Program-made: the position numbers and the translations under genes
Shown here: in pieces, positions 61,546 through 64,000 of the stretch
How the letters are laid out: every line of letters starts with the position of its first letter
Numbering within the stretch: position 1 is the stretch's first letter
The notes under the pieces: model-generated
The model's input: the letters and a program-made list of their open reading frames with translations, nothing else
What the model was told of the DNA's origin: nothing
Database searches by the model: none
Source: Neorhodopirellula pilleata
GTDB lineage: Bacteria; Planctomycetota; Planctomycetia; Pirellulales; Pirellulaceae
Length of the DNA: 64,000 nt
NCBI RefSeq assembly: GCF_007859915.1
Contig: NZ_SJPM01000005.1
Location: 248,001-312,000, forward strand
Reading direction: 5' to 3'

Positions 61546-62601
61546 ATGCTCGCTCAATTCGAAAACATCAACACCTGGGTACTCGGTGGCGCGCTGGTCG
61601 TCTTCGCCGTCTTCCTCGTCATCTTCTTTGTCTTCGCCACCTATTTCGGATTATGGATTCAGTCGCTGCTGACCGGGTCGAACATCGGGTTTTCGAATCT
61701 GATCGCGATGACGTTTCGTAAAGTCAATACCCGCGCGATCGTCCGCAGCAAGATCATGGCGACCCAGGCCGGCTTGAACGATCCGGAACTGACGGCGGGG
61801 GCATTGGAGGCTCATTACCTCGCCGGTGGTAATGTCCAACAGGTGATCCGAGCCTTGATCGCGGCGAAGAAGGCCAAGACGATTTCGTTGACCTTCCGCG
61901 AGGCGACTGCCATCGATTTGGCCGGACGCGACGTTTTGGAGTCGGTGCAGACGAGCGTCTATCCCAAAGTCATCGACTGTCCTCCCCGAGGTGCGACCAA
62001 GCCCTCGCTCGACGCCGTCGCAAGGGACGGGATTCAATTAAAGGTCAAGGCTCGCGTAACCGTGCGGGCAAACCTGCAGCAGCTCATCGGCGGGGCAACC
62101 GAGGAAACGATCATCGCGCGGGTGGGCGAAGGAATCGTCAGCGCGATCGGTAGCGCGGCCAGCCACAAAGCGGTGCTCGAGAACCCGGACATCATCAGCA
62201 AAGCCGTGCTCGCGAAGAAACTGGATTCGCAAACCGCGTTCGAAATCGTTTCGATCGATATTGCCGATATTGACGTCGGTGCCAACATCGGTGCCCGATT
62301 GCAAGCCGACCAAGCGGAAGCCGACACCGCCGTCGCTCGGGCCAACGCCGAAAGCAAACGCGCCTCGGCCGTCGCCGAGGAACAGGAAATGCAAGCTAGG
62401 ATCGAGCAAAGTCGGGCGGAAGTCGTTGAAGCCGAGGCGGCAGTGCCGCGAGCGGTGGCTGAAGCGTTCCGGTCGGGGCGGTTGATGATCATGGACTATT
62501 ACAAATTGCAAAACGTCGCCGCCGATACCGAAATGCGCAAATCGCTCGCCGGACAAGGTATCGAATCGGCGAACATCAACGCACATCATCACCAAGCATA
62601 A
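61546..62601 (+). CDS. floA: Flotillin-like protein FloA
   Basis: FloA organises membrane microdomains. The 351-residue protein has an N-terminal membrane hairpin (WVLGGALVVFAVFLVIFFVF, about 11-45), an SPFH-like region (KVNTRAIVRSKIMATQAGLN onward), and a long coiled coil rich in Ala/Glu (ADQAEADTAVARANAESKRA). Length and order match the bacterial FloA/YqfA family. No Shine-Dalgarno is visible; the 7-bp repeat array lies just upstream. The next gene begins 9 bases after its stop, suggesting co-transcription. Confidence 0.93.
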   Translation: MLAQFENINTWVLGGALVVFAVFLVIFFVFATYFGLWIQSLLTGSNIGFSNLIAMTFRKVNTRAIVRSKIMATQAGLNDPELTAGALEAHYLAGGNVQQVIRALIAAKKAKTISLTFREATAIDLAGRDVLESVQTSVYPKVIDCPPRGATKPSLDAVARDGIQLKVKARVTVRANLQQLIGGATEETIIARVGEGIVSAIGSAASHKAVLENPDIISKAVLAKKLDSQTAFEIVSIDIADIDVGANIGARLQADQAEADTAVARANAESKRASAVAEEQEMQARIEQSRAEVVEAEAAVPRAVAEAFRSGRLMIMDYYKLQNVAADTEMRKSLAGQGIESANINAHHHQA

Positions 62602-62610
62602 GGTGACACC

Positions 62611-63060
62611 ATGCCGCAACCTAATCACACCAACGAACTCGAAGAGTTTCTTCGCAAGACGGCTGAAATTCGCCAACGTAAGACGTTCGCGGAGAGAGTC
62701 GAAACCGAGGAGTTGCGACAAAACCAAACGCCGAAGCGACCCGAGTACACCAACGCCCGCCGCGAACGAATGACCGATTCGGATCGTTTTCGACACGACG
62801 AAATCGATGCCGTGATCATCGATGCGGACGACGACGAGGATAACATCGCCATTGCGGTCGAAATTATCGACGAGGACGAGCCACGCCTTCGCAGTCGTGA
62901 CACACCCACGATCGGACACGTGCATAAGGAACATGGCGGACCGAACGCACTGCCGACGAGCCAGGATGTCACGATCGAAACTCTTAAAGCCATGCTCCAT
63001 AGCCCCACAGGACTACGACAAGCATTTCTTATTCAGGAAATCTTCAAGCGTCCGTTCTAA
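62611..63060 (+). CDS. Hypothetical protein downstream of floA (149 aa)
   Basis: I do not recognise the family. The protein is soluble and highly charged: a helical N-terminus (NELEEFLRKTAEIRQRKTFA), an acidic stretch (IDADDDEDNIAIAVEIIDED) and a helical C-terminus (MLHSPTGLRQAFLIQEIFKR). It follows floA by 9 bases, so a link to membrane-domain function is plausible. No catalytic motif is visible. Confidence 0.75.
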   Translation: MPQPNHTNELEEFLRKTAEIRQRKTFAERVETEELRQNQTPKRPEYTNARRERMTDSDRFRHDEIDAVIIDADDDEDNIAIAVEIIDEDEPRLRSRDTPTIGHVHKEHGGPNALPTSQDVTIETLKAMLHSPTGLRQAFLIQEIFKRPF

Positions 63061-63082
63061 AGCCGAACCAATCCCACTCGCG

Positions 63083-63168
63083 TCTTGTTCCAACGTTAAG
63101 TTCGGGTTGGCTGTAGTGGATCTTGTTAAAGATCCGACCGCTACAGGATCTTTAACAAGATCCACTAC
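63083..63168. repeat. Palindromic element with TCTTGTTCCAACG prefix and 23-bp perfect hairpin
   Basis: The prefix TCTTGTTCCAACGTTAAGTT then CGGGTTGGC repeats that at 37050. It is followed by a perfect 23-bp stem, GTAGTGGATCTTGTTAAAGA... (63113-63135) with its complement (63146-63168), around a 10-base loop. It lies 22 bases after the hypothetical gene stop and may act as a terminator, but there is no T-run. Confidence 0.85.
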
Positions 63169-63191
63169 CCTAACTTTTAGCTGTCACAGAC

Positions 63192-63446
63192 CTAGTGCTT
63201 TGTCCAACTTTAAATTTAGGGTTAGCCGTTTTGGCGCTAGCCACGGTTCCGTCGCAAAAACCGGGGCTAGCGGGCTGTTGATTTAGTCCTCATCAAAACC
63301 CGAAGCGTGAGCGAGGGATACTTACAAAGGAATTAATGGCGATGAATCCCTCGCTCACGCTTCGGGTTACGATTAAATCAACACGCCGCTAGCGCTCAAA
63401 CGGCTAGTGTTGCCGACCCTAAAGTTGAATCTTGACAAAGCACTAG
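63192..63446. repeat. Complete nested palindromic element (reference copy)
   Basis: Outer ends CTAGTGCTTTGTCCAAC (63192) and TTGACAAAGCACTAG (to 63446). Inner ends GCTAGCGGGCTGTTGATTTA (63266) and AAATCAACACGCCGCTAGC (to 63393). Core hairpin AACCCGAAGCGTGAGCGAGG with its complement. At 255 bp it is the cleanest full-length copy and defines the family. Confidence 0.93.
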
Positions 63447-63481
63447 GGTAGAAGGTTGCTGCCCGCCCGCCGTTAAGGAAG

Positions 63482-64000
63482 CTATTGTGGCGGGGCGACT
63501 TGATGGCAGCTTGCGCAGTGGAGCGCTCCCAATCCCCAAGCGATTTTTTCGCACGGGACGCCTTCGATGCTGACGCCCGGGCAGAGGTCACGCAGAATCC
63601 CCAGCGCTTGCTGGTCGCTGGAGCGATGAGCGAAGGTCGGGACGAGGATCCGGTCAGGGCCCAGTCGCAAAAAATTGCAGTAGCTCTGTGGGACATTTTG
63701 GCCGTTGATTTGCCTCGGTGGCGGGCCGGGCAGTCGGTGGACGGTAACGGCGGGGGATGTTTCCCGGCCCCAGACCCGGATCTGGCGGTAGTTCGCTTCG
63801 AGTTCGCCCGAAAACGGGACGGTCGGGTCCGCGGCGACCGCGACGACGACATTCTCGCGATCAACGAACCTTGCCAGTTGGTCGATGTGCCCATCGGTAT
63901 CATCGCCGGGTAACAGACCGCCATCGATCCAGGCGATCTCGGTGATTCCTAAGAACTGATGAAACTGCTGGGCGATCTCGTCTTTGGAGATTCCGGCATT
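63482..64000 (-). CDS. aguA: Agmatine deiminase (peptidyl-arginine deiminase family), 3' part
   Basis: The frame is open from the right window edge, so the 5' end is missing; 172 codons are seen. Agmatine deiminase hydrolyses agmatine to N-carbamoylputrescine in polyamine synthesis. The guanidine-modifying motif LPGDDTDGHIDQLARF is clear, with its catalytic His and Asp, as is WGLGALHCASCHQ with the catalytic Cys. LGPDRILVPTF and FSGELEANYRQIRVWGRETS also match the family. The last residues are HQVAPPQ. Gene symbol is based on these motifs only. Confidence 0.9.
   Translation of the reverse strand, partial: NAGISKDEIAQQFHQFLGITEIAWIDGGLLPGDDTDGHIDQLARFVDRENVVVAVAADPTVPFSGELEANYRQIRVWGRETSPAVTVHRLPGPPPRQINGQNVPQSYCNFLRLGPDRILVPTFAHRSSDQQALGILRDLCPGVSIEGVPCEKIAWGLGALHCASCHQVAPPQ

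Noticed and set aside
63373..63924. 183-codon minus-strand frame in another phase over the agmatine deiminase
   Set aside because: The aguA frame has the GDDTDGHID and LHC motifs; the competing frame is low-complexity.

Overview
The window looks like a chromosomal segment of a marine planctomycete of the Pirellulaceae (Rhodopirellula-like). This rests on family content: a YTV-repeat protein, a BBP7-type outer-membrane barrel, a DUF1559 pseudopilin-like protein with an H-X9-DG motif, a DUF1501 / PPC / DUF1549-DUF1553 / WD40-cytochrome operon, a sigma factor of the Rhodopirellula/Verrucomicrobium type with a FecR-LamG partner, a caspase-like protein and a FloA flotillin. No species was identified by search.

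Left end (1-11.4 kb) is accessory. A RAYT (REP-associated tyrosine transposase) cut by the window edge converges on a three-gene, AT-richer cassette on the minus strand (DUF262 protein, HEPN RNase-like protein, C5 cytosine methyltransferase) that looks like a restriction/defence island. Then come palindromic repeats and two ~345-bp direct repeats that bracket a sigma factor / FecR-LamG pair, a 56-residue lipoprotein too short for most gene callers, and a DUF1559 protein. A heme-binding protein and three 76-bp tandem repeats follow.

Middle (11.4-44 kb) mixes core and planctomycete-specific genes: an esterase, tail-specific protease, BBP7 porin-like protein, hisE/hisG with an RDD membrane protein, tRNA-Leu(CAA), Nudix hydrolase, cobalamin adenosyltransferase, glnB-glnD, the DUF1501-to-WD40 operon, rpsR with a thioesterase, a caspase-like protein, a histidine kinase next to thiD, a PDZ pseudogene, a TIM-barrel epimerase and the YTV protein.

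Right end (44-64 kb) holds a PAS-GAF-receiver protein, a coiled-coil protein, a tight operon xseB-ispA-dxs-nadK-rluA (isoprenoid precursors plus housekeeping), rpsA with a clear terminator, a coupled trio of FHA protein / membrane-anchored ECF sigma factor / secreted hydrolase-like protein, a diadenylate cyclase variant convergent with floA, and the 3' part of agmatine deiminase.

The most striking non-gene signal is a family of nested palindromic elements (outer ends CTAGTGCTTTGTC, inner ends GCTAGCGGGCTGTTGATTTAG, core a ~26-bp hairpin) in at least eight places. In several of these the element itself supplies the stop codon of the adjacent gene. The best candidates for an under-described system are the DUF262-HEPN-methyltransferase cassette and the FHA / membrane sigma / hydrolase operon.
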